Positions 23,901 to 35,277 of a stretch of DNA of 64,000 nt are shown one piece after another; position 1 is the first letter of the stretch; each line of letters opens with the position of its first letter. The notes under the pieces were generated by a model that was not told the DNA's origin, made no database searches, and worked only from the letters and a program-made list of their open reading frames with translations. The stretch lies in NCBI RefSeq assembly GCF_015832195.1, contig NC_052032.1, positions 4,284,618-4,348,617 of the forward strand, read 5' to 3'. The stretch comes from Motacilla alba alba. Lineage: Eukaryota > Chordata > Aves > Passeriformes > Motacillidae. Made by a program: the position numbers and the translations under genes.

Positions 23901-25676
23901 ATTTCCCACAATTCAATGAACTCAATTAGATTCCTTGCACGGTCTAAATTCCATGAAAACTAGCATCCAGAATCTGTCTCCAGGGGAAATATGCACACAT
24001 TTTTATTGGCTTTATTACATCCGGATCTTCCTTGGTCACAGCCCCTCTGATTTGTGCTGTTCCCACAGATGATTGAGCTTTTTCACAATTTTGGATGCTC
24101 CTCCTTTGGGTGTCCTGTTGCATCCTGCAGACAATGAACTGGAGAAGTGCAGGGAGACAGGAGAAGGGGAAGGACGGATTTTGAGGAGCATCATTTCAGA
24201 TCCATGTCAGAATCCTGTGACCACTCAGCCCACTTTTGGCTCCCATTTCCCCATCCCTGGGCCACTGTTGTGAGCATCCTTGTTCATTCCTAGCAGGTTG
24301 CCTTTTTCCAGCCTGAATTTGCTGATATTCCTGTGGCAAACATGGAAACAGGAAATCAGATGCAACTGCAGATCCAGGAAAATCTGGGATGTTTCCAACA
24401 GGCTCTTTTTGTTATCCCCACCACCTTATTTTTTGGCCCCGAGAGCCAACTAACCATGAAATAGCTGCTTCAGCCATGGGAAACTGAACACATCTCACTC
24501 TATTTCCCTCCCTCTGTGGTTCTATTTCATGTTGAGTTTTGATGAGCCTTACGGATATGTGTCCTTGGATGATCCAAAGTTTATAAAATAACAATGAGAT
24601 CCTCAAAGCAGTAGTGGATAATGTTTGGTGAGGAAAAGCAAGCAGGAGACAATATAAAGGAAAGTGGGGGAAAAAAAGGGAAATAGGAAAAGAGGGACCG
24701 GCAAAAAGTAGCGTAATGCAAAAATGGAAATAGGCAAAAGTCTGAAAGGACAAAGTGAAGATGGAGGAGAAAGAATGAAGAAGATGAATGGGTGGGCTGA
24801 AGGAAGGCAAAGGAAGGGGAAAGCTGAGTAAGGAGTGATGAAAGAACTCCAGAGTGATGGGTTTGCAGGTGCTTCTCAGCAGGTTGCCTCTGATGGGCTC
24901 TCGCAGGGACACAGCGTGGCACCTGGGCTAATTTATAAAGGAAATGAAAAGGAAATGGACTCATTATAATGAACACCATTAATTCACCTCTTCAGACTCC
25001 ACTGTTTGAACAGAGAGCATCAAACCTCTCAATTGTCCTTTGTCTGTTCCATTCTTCTCTGTTACCTGGTGGAAAAGACTGGTGAGCATAGACACCCCCA
25101 AAAGGCTGCACAGCCGGTAATTAGCATATATATTGTTTGTCCTGGTACAAATTTATAGCAAACAGCAATATTTTACACTCCAGTAAAGTTAATAAATGAG
25201 GATTTAGGCTATAAAAATTTCATGTTCTTTTGTGCAAAGGTCAATTATAAATAGTTAAGCTCAGATTCATCCAAAAGCTCTGGGCTTCAGCAGGGGAAGA
25301 ATAGAATGTGTTTTGGTCACTCTGGTTGCAGCTGGACAAATTCCTCTTTCACAGTGCCTGAGACACCTGTCTGCAACAGCCCACTCATTTGTAGAGTGAT
25401 TTTGTCTCTGAGGTGATGGATGTCCCATTTTAGAGGAGGAAGAAGATGCTATGAAGTGTTGGAGGCAGGATCTCACTGGGCCACGAGAGGGGAGAATTTA
25501 ATGGTTGGAGTTGTCTTCTCTGAGAAGGAGTTCTGGAGCTGGAAAAGCAGATGCATTCACTCAGCATCTCCAATGGTGTTACAAAAGACAAAAACACAGA
25601 AAGAACTTAAGAAATATGAAAACTCTTCCAAATTTTAGAGATAAAGGAAATCTGGGTTTCAAGACATCTTTTATTT
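20994..25676. other. Non-coding, one CR1 tail
   Basis: Besides the CR1 tail at 22.2 kb there are only homopolymer runs. AT-rich complex sequence lies at 23240-23960. The purine-rich patch at 24650-24840 gives long minus-strand frames of Phe/Leu/Ser composition that are not protein-like. Confidence 0.65.
22207..22270 (+). mobile_element. CR1 LINE 3'-end fragment
   Basis: A short match to the CR1 3' terminus in forward orientation: GGGGTTGGAATTAGATGATC, then AAAGTCCCTTCAAGCCCAAA and a degraded CTGTTCAGTGATCACA tail, corresponding to the usual ATTCTGTGATTC ending. Only about 65 bases are recognisable, so it is an old, strongly truncated copy. Confidence 0.75.
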
Positions 25677-25945
25677 CATAGAATCCTGGCACAATTTTGG
25701 TTGGAAGGGATCTCAAAGTCCTATGGGCAGGGACAACTTCCACTATCCCAGGTTGCTCCAAGCCCCATCCAGCCTGGCCTTGGACACTTACAGGCATCCC
25801 GGGGCAGCCATAGCTTCTCTGAGCACCCTGTGCCAGGGCCTCAGCACCTTCACAGGGAAGAATTTCCTCCTAATATTGAATTTAAACCTCGTCCCTGTCA
25901 GTTTAATGCCATTCCTCCTTGTCCTGTCACTCCTCCATGTCCTAT
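25677..25945 (-). mobile_element. CR1 LINE 3' fragment, reverse orientation
   Basis: The plus strand starts with the complement of the CR1 tail (CATAGAATCCTGGCACAATT, TTTTGGTTGGAAGGGATCTC). It continues through the typical landmarks CCAGGTTGCTCCAAGCCCCA, CCTGGCCTTGGACACTT, TGTGCCAGGGCCTCAGCACC, GAATTTCCTCCTAATATTGA and CTTGTCCTGTCAC. It includes the 3' terminus and about 270 bases of body, a common 5'-truncated CR1 insertion. Confidence 0.93.
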
Positions 25946-27334
25946 TTGTGTTACAGGAACATGTGAGATCCACGTTGTACCCAACGCTATAAATAAAGGA
26001 AGGAGAGGTGGCCGTGTTTTAAAGGGCATCATCTGCATATGAGTGATGGAAGGAAATGTTGGTGGTTCTGTACATTGCTATTGACATTATTTCTTTATCA
26101 CACAGTTGCAACAGTGAGACTTTATCCTATTGTATGAGGTCACAGGTGAATGTGTCAAGATAGACATCTCGAGGCTGGGGGTTTATAAGGTAAGGGATCA
26201 ATGATATATGGATTTATCTCCTTTCTAATACAGGAAGAGAGAAAAAAATATTGATCTTTCCTGCAACAACCTACTTGAGAATGGAGGCATTAAATCAGAA
26301 GTTTTTTGTGAGATCCTGGGGACATTGGTCTGGGAGGAGATAATTCAGTTGCAGGACATTGGAGATTACAGGACAGACCAGACTGAACAGAGGATGCAGG
26401 AGTTAAGTTACCAAAAAGAGAGTGTGAAGAAGAGCATCTGAAGGCTTGACACCACAGGCAGCTGGGAAGGGAAAGGGCTGGATCCCAGGTCATGGAGGAA
26501 GCAGTGTTAATAAAACTGTCACCCCGCATTTGTCACCAGCCTTAACCTGGTAACCAGGCAACTGAGAGATGTGTGAGAAGCTCCCTGCACCATCCAGAGC
26601 AAAGGAATGTGTTTGGAAAGGAGGAGAAAGTACTCAGGAGCTCTGCAGTTCATGGGATCAGCAGCCCATCATCGGGGCTGCCAGGCTGGCAACTCAGGGG
26701 ACACGTGCAGGCTTTGTAGGGTAGATCAGGGGGAAGTAGGAAAGCATGGAAATGTAATCAGCATAGATGGGGGCTGTACTAAGGAACCCAAGCTTCAGTT
26801 AGTGCCAGCACTATCCACCTCTGAGCCATTCCTGTGGTTGTCCCAAATGCAGTTTGTGACTCTGGTTTTTTGTTTCCCTCTCCAAGGCTGTGCATCCCCT
26901 GCGTCCCTGTGGAGCTTCAGTGTCACTAAGGGTCATATTCAGGGACATGGATCATCCCTTCACTGCCCAGGACCAGCTCCAGCAAAGGGAAGGACAGCCA
27001 CAGGACTACAGAGGACTTCCCCACTGCAGCAGGGGAGGATGGAGGAATAAATCTCTTTAATTGCTCCACTGGGACCAGCATGTCAGCAGCTGGGAGCAAG
27101 GAGTCCCCCTCAATGAAGTGACATTCTGCAGGAAAGAGTTTGAAGCTCCTGTACAAGAAGAATTTTGGCAGAGAACAGAAAGCCGTGTGGAGGAGACGAT
27201 GGAAGGGGTTTGGAGAAGGGCTAGGAAGAGGAGGGAAGTACATCTTGCCACCAGAAGGGTTGTTAATACTCTGTGTACATCCAGGGAGGAGAACTCAGCA
27301 GGAAAAACTTGGCTTTCTGCCTTAGGTTAAAAGA
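25946..27334. other. Non-coding, nothing recognised
   Basis: Unique-looking sequence between a CR1 copy and an LTR. The 147-codon plus-strand frame at 26607-27050 has no recognisable domain, signal peptide or splice context. Confidence 0.65.
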
Positions 27335-27874
27335 TGTAACCAAAAGTATGTATTCTATCACCATCTTCACAAGCTATTAAAACAGGTGGGCAGTGTTCTT
27401 TATCTTTTCCATTAATCATCTCTGATAATTCCGGGGGATATCTTCTGTTAATGGCCATTGAGTGTCCCTGCATGACTGATAAAATTCCATCATCCCATTG
27501 GGAGATGCTCTGCCCAGGGGGAGGAGCCAAGTATTCCTACCTGGATACAATCTGAGCTTTGGAACACCAGACCAGGCTTTTCTACTGTATTGCCAGAGGA
27601 CAAGAGCTCCATAACCACCCCTGGACCTTCAGAGGAAGACCCAAGCCTTCTCCAGGATCCTTGCTCCAGCAGAGCCACAGCTGGCACTGCAGGAGGGCTG
27701 CAGCCACCATTTAATGGGACTGCTACCACAACCCTGACCCACACGCTGTCAGGTCATATCCTGGCTCTGTCAGTTTAAGGCAGTGTTTCTTTATTATTGC
27801 CTTTATCTCAATTTTCCTATTAAATTTTAGTTCTGACTTGGGATCTCCCACTGGTTTGCTTCCAAACTAGTCCA
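27335..27874 (+). mobile_element. Probable solo LTR or LTR-like dispersed repeat
   Basis: The block begins TGTAACCAAAAGTATG and contains GGAGGAGCCAAGTATTCCTA, GGATACAATCTGAGCTTTGG, CCAGAGGACAAGAGCTCCAT and CACCCCTGGACCTTCAGAGG. A late ATTAAA signal (27819-27824) precedes GATCTCCCACTGGTTTGC near the right edge. I recognise the wording as that of an abundant passerine ERV LTR. There is no clean TATA box, and the flanking 5-mers do not match, so the edges and class remain open. Confidence 0.65.
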
Positions 27875-30800
27875 CTTTCCCACTCTCCTGCTTTTCACTT
27901 GGTGAACTTGGAAGGTGTCCCTGGGAACAGAGTGTGCAGAGTTACCAGCTCTCTGCAAGGAGGAGCCCCAGACCTACAGATTCTGAAAGGGGCTAAATGA
28001 TAGAGTAGAATGAAATTAAACTATTTCCATCACATTAACCTGTGAGTTCATTTCCCCACGTTTCCACCTGATCCATATTTTTCCCGCTTGATGTTAAACG
28101 AGCTGCACAGCAGCAGAGAACAAAAACAGGATTGGAAAGGAGAATCCATCTCCCAGGATCAGCAGAAGCTGTTGGCTGCTGCTGCCAGCGTGGCTCAGCA
28201 AAGGTCACCCCAAACGGGCAGAGCTGTGAGTTTTGCAAGAGGCTGGAAAGTGAAAAGAGGCCAGGCTTGAGCTGGGCTGCTGAGGGGCTTTCAGAGATGC
28301 CCCAGAAAGGGGAGGGATGCTGATGTTTGCACTTGGTCAGGAGACAGCTCAGCAAGGAAGCCAATGCAGCTGTGACTGTCATGTTGGCTTTGCTTCATTT
28401 ACAGCACCTGTTAACTACACAAGGTTTGTGTGGGGAACAGCTGGTGAGGTCCCTCCCTCTGTCCTGCTTCTGCATGAGCTGGCCTGCTTGTGTTCTCAGC
28501 GTGTCAGACCCAGGAGGTTCTTGTCCTTGTGTGTCCAGGCACCGTTCTCATTATGGCTCTAGTTATGTAACTTCCCAATTTTAAATTAAACACTGAAACA
28601 ATTTTGCAATTTCTTTTCATCTCAGACCATAAAGGATGACAAAATAATGGACAGGGAGAAAGCATCTCTTCAGCTTGGATGTTTTCAGGACCCTTGTGTT
28701 CTTCAGCCTGTTAATTTCTAATCCCTTTGCTCCAAACCTTCATCCTCTGCATTGTCCATAGGTGAAGATTTTTACCCTTTACTCTTTCGAAATTACTTGA
28801 GTCAGAATGGAAAAAGCTTCTGTAATTTAAGATACAGAACTTTTGTCACTTCCTCAAACCCAAGGGAGATCATATTTGTTAGGCTGTGGTATATTTGTGA
28901 CTGGAGAGCACACTTTCAGAAGATGTTTACACAGATTATTTCAGATATAACTCCCTGGGTTTTTTGATATTTATATAAAGTTTGGTGAAGACTTCAAATA
29001 CAGCCTGGATCTCATTGTATAAGAGCAAAGGTGCACAAGGAAAAATGACAAACCTTGTGAGAGCACACACCTTCACGAGTTAGGAGAGGTCCTGCCAACC
29101 AGGAGTTCAAGCAAAGGGAACAGGAATAGGACTGCAAAAGTCCAGGAAAAATGGATATGCTGATATCCTGCATTAGGAAGAGACTTGGATAAGGGTGATT
29201 TACTGATTGAGAATGGAGCAGCCACAGGAGGGTTCTTTTGTGAGACAAAGCCACTTTCAACGATCCCCACTCTCAAATGATGTGTCTTTAATATTGGCAC
29301 TGATGATGTGGGCCAAACCCCTGCCCTGGTATTGCAGAAATCAACTGTTTTCCAAAGCACTGAGTGCTGGGCACTGTGCTGCGCAAGGGCAGGGTGAGAG
29401 GCAGCAGCCCCGCTCCCCCAAAGGCAGGAGGAGATGGTGGAGGACACATCCACCCCAGGGCACACCCACATCTGCTGCTGCTGTTTCCACCTTGGAAGTG
29501 GGGCTCCAGAAGGGCTTGAAGGAGCCCAAGGACTGTGAAAGGGGTGCCCTGTGATCCACTATGATCCCTGTGACCACGTCATCTCCTGAGGCTCCAGCTG
29601 TGGTGGTGTGGGTGGTTGATGTCCATAGGTTAGTCGTCCCCTCTCTCACCTGGATATATCAACTCCTCAGGAGTTCAAAAACTCACATAGATTCAGAAAT
29701 TTGGAATCTCGGGCTGCTTTCTTCAAAGCTTTCAATGTTATTTTCTCTGGGAGTCAGAGGTGGATTCCAAACATCCTCAGGGATTCACCTTTAATAAACA
29801 CTTATGGGGTGAGCTGGTGCAGAGCATCCAGCCAGGCCCCTGTTATTATATTTTCCCCTTGTTCAGTACCTCTCTCACTCAAATACCTCCAAGCTGTAGG
29901 GGGTTGCTTGTGGTGATAGGGATCTTATTGCAATTAATTTCTCATCCAAATTAAAACCAGAGAGTTGGGTTCACCTTGCTGTGCTGACAGAGTACTTTTC
30001 ATGGAGCAGAGTAAGGCCAGAGGTCCTTGGCAGTGTCAAAGGTGGGAGGTGGAAATTCACTGTGTCACTATCTGAGAAGACAAAGGATCACTGAGCTACA
30101 GCAAAATTAAAGCTTGCCCTTATTCCCCCACTGAAGTCCATAACCAAGCTTGGAAGCAAAGAAATTCCTTCAGACCACAGCCTAGTGAGGCAGGGACACA
30201 GCAAGTGCCATCTGCAGCTGTAGAAGGATGCAGCAGAATGAAATTCCAGTGTCATGTCACCTGCCATGGGTACAGCTGCCCATGTGCTGCAGCCAGGCTG
30301 GGCCCTGAGATGTTGGTCACATCCCTTTTCTCCTGGAAAAACCCATCCTGGGGGCCCTGGGGCTGCTCCAGGTGTCCCCCCAGGCCCTGCTGTGCCCCTC
30401 TGCAGTGTGCTGTAGGAAGAACATTAACACCACCCAGCTGTCTGCCACAGCAACAGGTCCTTCTTGGCGGGTGACTGTGGCAGCTTGAGGCAGTTTCCTC
30501 AGGGGAGCAGGATTTGGCACCTCCAGGGGATGTGGAGGGATGTGGAGGGGAGCCAGGCTGAGACAGCCCTGATCTGAGTCATGGAGTGACTTGCAGAATT
30601 CCAGTGACTCAGTAGCTGAAGGGTTTGGGTTGCTGTTCTCGGGCTTATTCCCAAATCTTGTCACCACCAGCATCAGAAACAGCCTCAGCATCTCCAGCAG
30701 GAAGGAGCCAGTGGTGGGGCTGCTCTTCATTGCTTCCCAGAAGCCTAAATCACAAATGTTTCCCTTTGAAACTCCCTTCTACATGGCAGCACAGGCATGG

Positions 30801-31887
30801 GCTCCAGGGTTTATTTTATGTTTTGCTATTTTATTCCCACTCTTTCTTTCTTGTCTTCAAAAGGTGGTGCTCACAATGCAGAGGGAGAATCTATTTCTTA
30901 GTTTGAGAGGGAAAAATGTAAATGTGGAACAATACTTGACAAAATAAACCTATAAGGGGAAATCTTCCAGTAGTGTTGCTTTTTGTTGAGAGTTATTATG
31001 TACACCCCCTGCTCTGATATTATTTTATAATCTGAAATACCGCCATGCAGCAATGAAATAATTAAATACAAATATATTATTACATCTTTGACTGGCTTAA
31101 TGATGGACACCTCGGGCAGGGTCACCTGCAAGGCAGAGGCAGCTGGTGGCCCTGTTGGCTCTTGTCGCCTGTTCTGTCTGCTCATTTCTCTCTGCTACAG
31201 GCCAAGAGCCACGGGCCTCCCAGCTGAGGGAGAAATTCAAGCACAGGAAGCAATTTATTGTCAAATAAAGACAACCTCTGACATCAGTTTCATTTATTGT
31301 TTTTATTGACCCATTTCACGCATCTGCAGTCAATTTTCAAAGCCTGTTGGGGCAGGTGTGTTCTTCTGTCCTGCTTAAGTGGCCTCACTTTGCAGGGCTC
31401 CCATAGGGCACAACCAGGCAGCATCCCCTGAGTCGCTGTTCAAACTCCTGGTGTCGGCTGCTGCATCCCCTGTTCCTGGAGCCCAGGAGTGGGACAGCCT
31501 CGAAGCCAGGCAGAGAAAAGCTGTGAGAGGTAAAGCAGGAGGAGTAAGGACTGGAACTGGCTTAAGAATAAAGAGTGAGAGTACAGCTGGAGAATGGGAT
31601 TTGCCATGTCAGATCAGGACAGAAAAAGGTGATACAGCAGAATAGGAGGATAAGACGGTGTTAATACAAAATTGTGCTGCGGGAGATGGAGTTGGGAGAA
31701 GAAATGTTTATGGGGAGGAGAAAAGAGAGAGGGCAAAAAGGAGTAAATAAATGAGGAATTAGACTGAGGAAGACAAAGAAATGAGAAAAAGTATAAAAAG
31801 GAGTTTGTACTTCTTCCCCCTGCAGCTGCTGGGTCCAGTTGGTGTTTTAACATTCTGGGGCTGTGATTTAAAAGCTTTTCTTATTCA
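27875..31887. other. Non-coding, nothing recognised
   Basis: Mixed-composition sequence. A patch at about 30520-30560 repeats GGATGTGGAGG twice. No gene, RNA or named repeat was seen. Confidence 0.65.
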
Positions 31888-32026
31888 CCTCCCACTATCC
31901 CAGGTTGCTCCAATTTCTGTCCACCCTGGCCTTGGACACTTCCAGGGATCCAAGGGCAGCCACAGCTGCTCTGGGCACCCTGTGCCAGGGCCTCACCAGC
32001 CTCACAGGGAGGAATTTCTTCTTTTA
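31888..32026 (-). mobile_element. CR1 LINE fragment, reverse orientation
   Basis: Landmarks CCTCCCACTATCCCAGGTTG, CCTGGCCTTGGACACTTCCA, CTGCTCTGGGCACCCTGTGC, CAGGGCCTCACCAGCCTCAC and GAATTTCTTC follow in the order seen in the other reverse CR1 copies at 25.7 and 35.0 kb. The extreme 3' tail is missing here: the match starts abruptly after AT-rich unique sequence. Confidence 0.9.
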
Positions 32027-35000
32027 GCAGAGTTGGGTCCATGGTTACATCCATTCCTGGGCCCCAAGAGCTGGAAGCCAGCCAGGGTTGATCAGAAACT
32101 CCAACCTTCTCCTGCTTCCTGGCTTGAAATCACTACCTGCCACCTCAGGAACTGCTGAAATATGTTCTCCACACCTCCTCTGAGCTCCCCACCCTCAGAA
32201 GCCTCCTTGGATTTCCAATTTAACTCCTCCAGGGAGATTGTGCCTGGAAGGAAGAAGCATAAGCTTACTAAATGAATCTCTTAATCACTGTCATTTTAGT
32301 CGTAAAAAAACTAGCAAAAACAAAGGTATAATTTCTGCAGACAAATGGAAGTCCAGCAGTGAATTTCCCCTTTGGATCACATCCCTCTGGAGAAATCTTT
32401 CCTGATGAGCTGATTTTTTTTCCATCTATAAAGCACATTTTCTTTGATATTTCCAACACTCAGCAAGGTGAAAATGCTGGTCAAAAAAGGTTTATTTCTA
32501 TGCAGAGAGAAAAGCAACGTGTGTCCAAGCTTTGAAGTCTTCTTGACTAAACATAACCACAGTGTTCTCAGGAGGTGCTGAGCTCAGGTTGTCCTGGTGG
32601 ATCAGGCTTTAACCTGCTAAGACTGAGAAGACTTTTATGCTCCTGAAGGTGTTAAAGTTGTCTCATGTTCCCAGCTGGTCAAAATTATGGTGGACCCAGT
32701 ATGAAATATCATAGTTAAATTAATCTGAATGGATGAAGTGTGATTTATTCTGCATGTCAAAGGGTCATAGCACACTCAGGCATGAGGTTGAAGGAACCCA
32801 CCTTTCTCCTCACGTGGAGCTCACAGCGTTTAACCATGTTCAAGTTTGGCCTGGTGGTCCTGTGCCCCCCCTGGTGAGTGAACTGCCTGTGGTGAATCTG
32901 GGATTTTGGACAAACTGTTATGTCCTTGCAGCTAATTGTCCTGAGATAAATCTTGCTATGAGGAAATAGCTCTGCCTAGAAAAGAAATAAGTGTTTTGTG
33001 AAAAAAAGGCTGCAATGAAATAGCAGAGAGCTCAATAGTGCTGTGAGTTACCTGCAAATAGAGGAGGAAATGCAGGAACTGAAAGCTGAGCCCCACCATT
33101 CATCCATGCAGTGGGCTCCCCACACCAGGGGAATGTTCTCCCAGATTTGTGCAACAAAAGGAATGCAAAGAAGCCCCACCATCCTCTGCTTCCTCCCCCA
33201 GCTGGATTAAAATTGTGCATTCAGAAAGCGAGCCGGGATGGATTCCATGTAATAAATTCTGTTTGAAAGCTGGAAGGTTTGCAGCTAGCAGAGGAGGGAA
33301 GCTCTGGGACAGCCTTCAGCAAGAGGAGTGGGTGGCAGGCAGCAGCCTGATGGGTTTTATGATGAAGCTTGATCAGCTTTCGAGTGGGTTTGCGAGGAAC
33401 AGTTGCCCAAGATAGCAGGGACTGGATGCTTTGACCTTTGAGGGCTCTTTCCATCACACGTCCCTGAAATTCCGACGAAATCATGGGGTACAACAGACAT
33501 AGTTCAATATTTTTCTGTTTCATGGAAGGTACTTTAGTTTACACCAGCTGAGAATTGCCCTAGTGTGGCCAAAACCAAGGCTGGCCACCTTTAATCTTTG
33601 ACACGTGTGACAACACCTCAGTCCTTCAGCCCCCACCTGGCTTCCTGATAATACCAAGGATGGCTTTATTCTGCAAGGCCTTTTTCTATTGTAGAGATGT
33701 CAGCAATGGCCTATCTGGTGCCACATTCAAATAGATATTTCTCCCTTTGTCTGGCAATAAAAGATACCTTGAAAGAGCAAGGATGGTGGTGAGAGTGTCA
33801 GGTGGGGTCACGAGGCGCAGGCATTCCACAAAAGGGAACAAAATAACAATGAGAAAATACCTCAAAATACTTTCCAGATATAGCAGCCTAATTAATACAG
33901 CTATTGTTTGCTCAGTGGCTGAACCTCCTTTTCCTGTGCTTGGAAATGACTGCTGGGGAATTAGAAGGAACTTGACTTTGTTTCTCAGCTTTAGCCCTAA
34001 CAACCTGCTTTGATGGAGAAATGTGTATGAAATCAGGTGGCTGATACTCAGCATGGGAACTCTGGGTTGTGTCAGAACCAACCAGCACAACATGAACGTG
34101 GGATGCAGAGTACTGACAATGTAATGCCTATTTTATGTATCTATATCTATATATATAGATACATCTCACAGAGGGACAGTGTGCCCCCAGTCAAAGTGCT
34201 GGATGGGCTACAAACAGAACAAAAAAGGCAACCACAGAACTGTACAATTCAACCAAGTTATGGCACAGAAAGAAAATAATTCCACGAAAAAATGTTGGGC
34301 AAATAAACGCAAATAATTATTCCTTTAGAGGAGGATAACTTGCAGAAAGGCAAAATGAGTCGAGTAAATTACAAAGAATTTACAAAGCAAAATTAGCCTG
34401 ACAAACCTGTGGCTAAACGTCAATCAGTGCAGTGCCCAGGTTCAGTGTCACTTCCCTGGGGACAGTGCTGAGCACGGACAGTGACTCAGTGGGGATGCAC
34501 CAGTCTGCACCAAAAAGCTCTCCCAGCCCACAGCTCACCAGCCCACAGCTGTGCCCATGTGTACCCACCCATTTCTGCTCAGAGAACAACACTGGCTTTG
34601 TAGAACCTGCTGTGAAGCTTTGTAGGACTTCCAGCTTTGCGGGGCTCTTTTCCCAGTTTCTGTGGTCAGCCAAAATGGCATCTGTTGTGCTGCTGCTCCT
34701 CTGCAGACTGTCAGAGATCTGCTGTGCATGCACTGCTGGTTGAAACAGGCAGTGCTGGACTCATCCCTGGGCATTTTGGGATATAAAAAGAAGGATCTAG
34801 TTCAATAAGACCATAAAACAAATTTGTCCAAGCTGCACAGGAAAACAAGCCCAGCTGCACATTTTTGTGGATTAATTTATCCTACAGTCAACAGCTCCAG
34901 GGTACAAACATTCATGGTTTTTCTTGCTACCTTGCTATTCTTGTTTTCTCTTGTTTTCTTACATAACACTGAAAAGCACCTCTGTATTTACATGGGATCA

Positions 35001-35036
35001 GCATCAAGGTGTCCCTCCATCTTCCCCTGTGAATCT
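32027..35036. other. Non-coding, short TA inverted repeat only
   Basis: No protein likeness. The one structured item is the 11-base-arm inverted repeat at 34.14 kb. Confidence 0.65.
34136..34163. repeat. Inverted repeat, 11-base arms
   Basis: Arms TGTATCTATAT (34136-34146) and ATATAGATACA (34153-34163) are exact complements around a 6-base spacer in a TA-rich tract. It probably reflects GATA/TATA microsatellite history rather than a functional site. Confidence 0.85.
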
Positions 35037-35277
35037 CAGAATCACACAACGGTTTGGGTTGGAAGAAACCTTGGAAATCATCTCATTCCCAGCCTCTACC
35101 ATGGGCAGGGACATCTCCCACTAGCCCAGGTTGCTCCAAGCTCTGTCCAACCTGGCCTTGGACACTTCCAGGGATCCAGGGACCCAGGGGCAGCCACAGC
35201 TTTTCTGGGCAACCTGTGCCAGGGCCTTACCACCCTCACAGGGGAGAATTTCTTATTATTATCCAATCTAACTCTCT
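35037..35277 (-). mobile_element. CR1 LINE 3' fragment, reverse orientation
   Basis: The plus strand reads CAGAATCACACAACGGTTTG and GGGTTGGAAGAAACCTTGGA (complement of the CR1 terminus). It then runs through CACTAGCCCAGGTTGCTCC, CAACCTGGCCTTGGACACTT, GGCAGCCACAGCTTTTCTGG, GGGCCTTACCACCCTCAC and GAGAATTTCTTATTATTATC. It is one of the clearest CR1 copies in the window. A small internal duplication (GGGATCCAGGGACCCAGGGG) lies in the middle. Confidence 0.94.

Noticed and set aside
24412..24979. Two overlapping minus-strand frames of 132 and 166 codons, Phe/Leu/Ser-rich and membrane-like
   Set aside because: Produced by a purine-rich plus-strand patch. Two frames are open at once, and there is no splice or start context.
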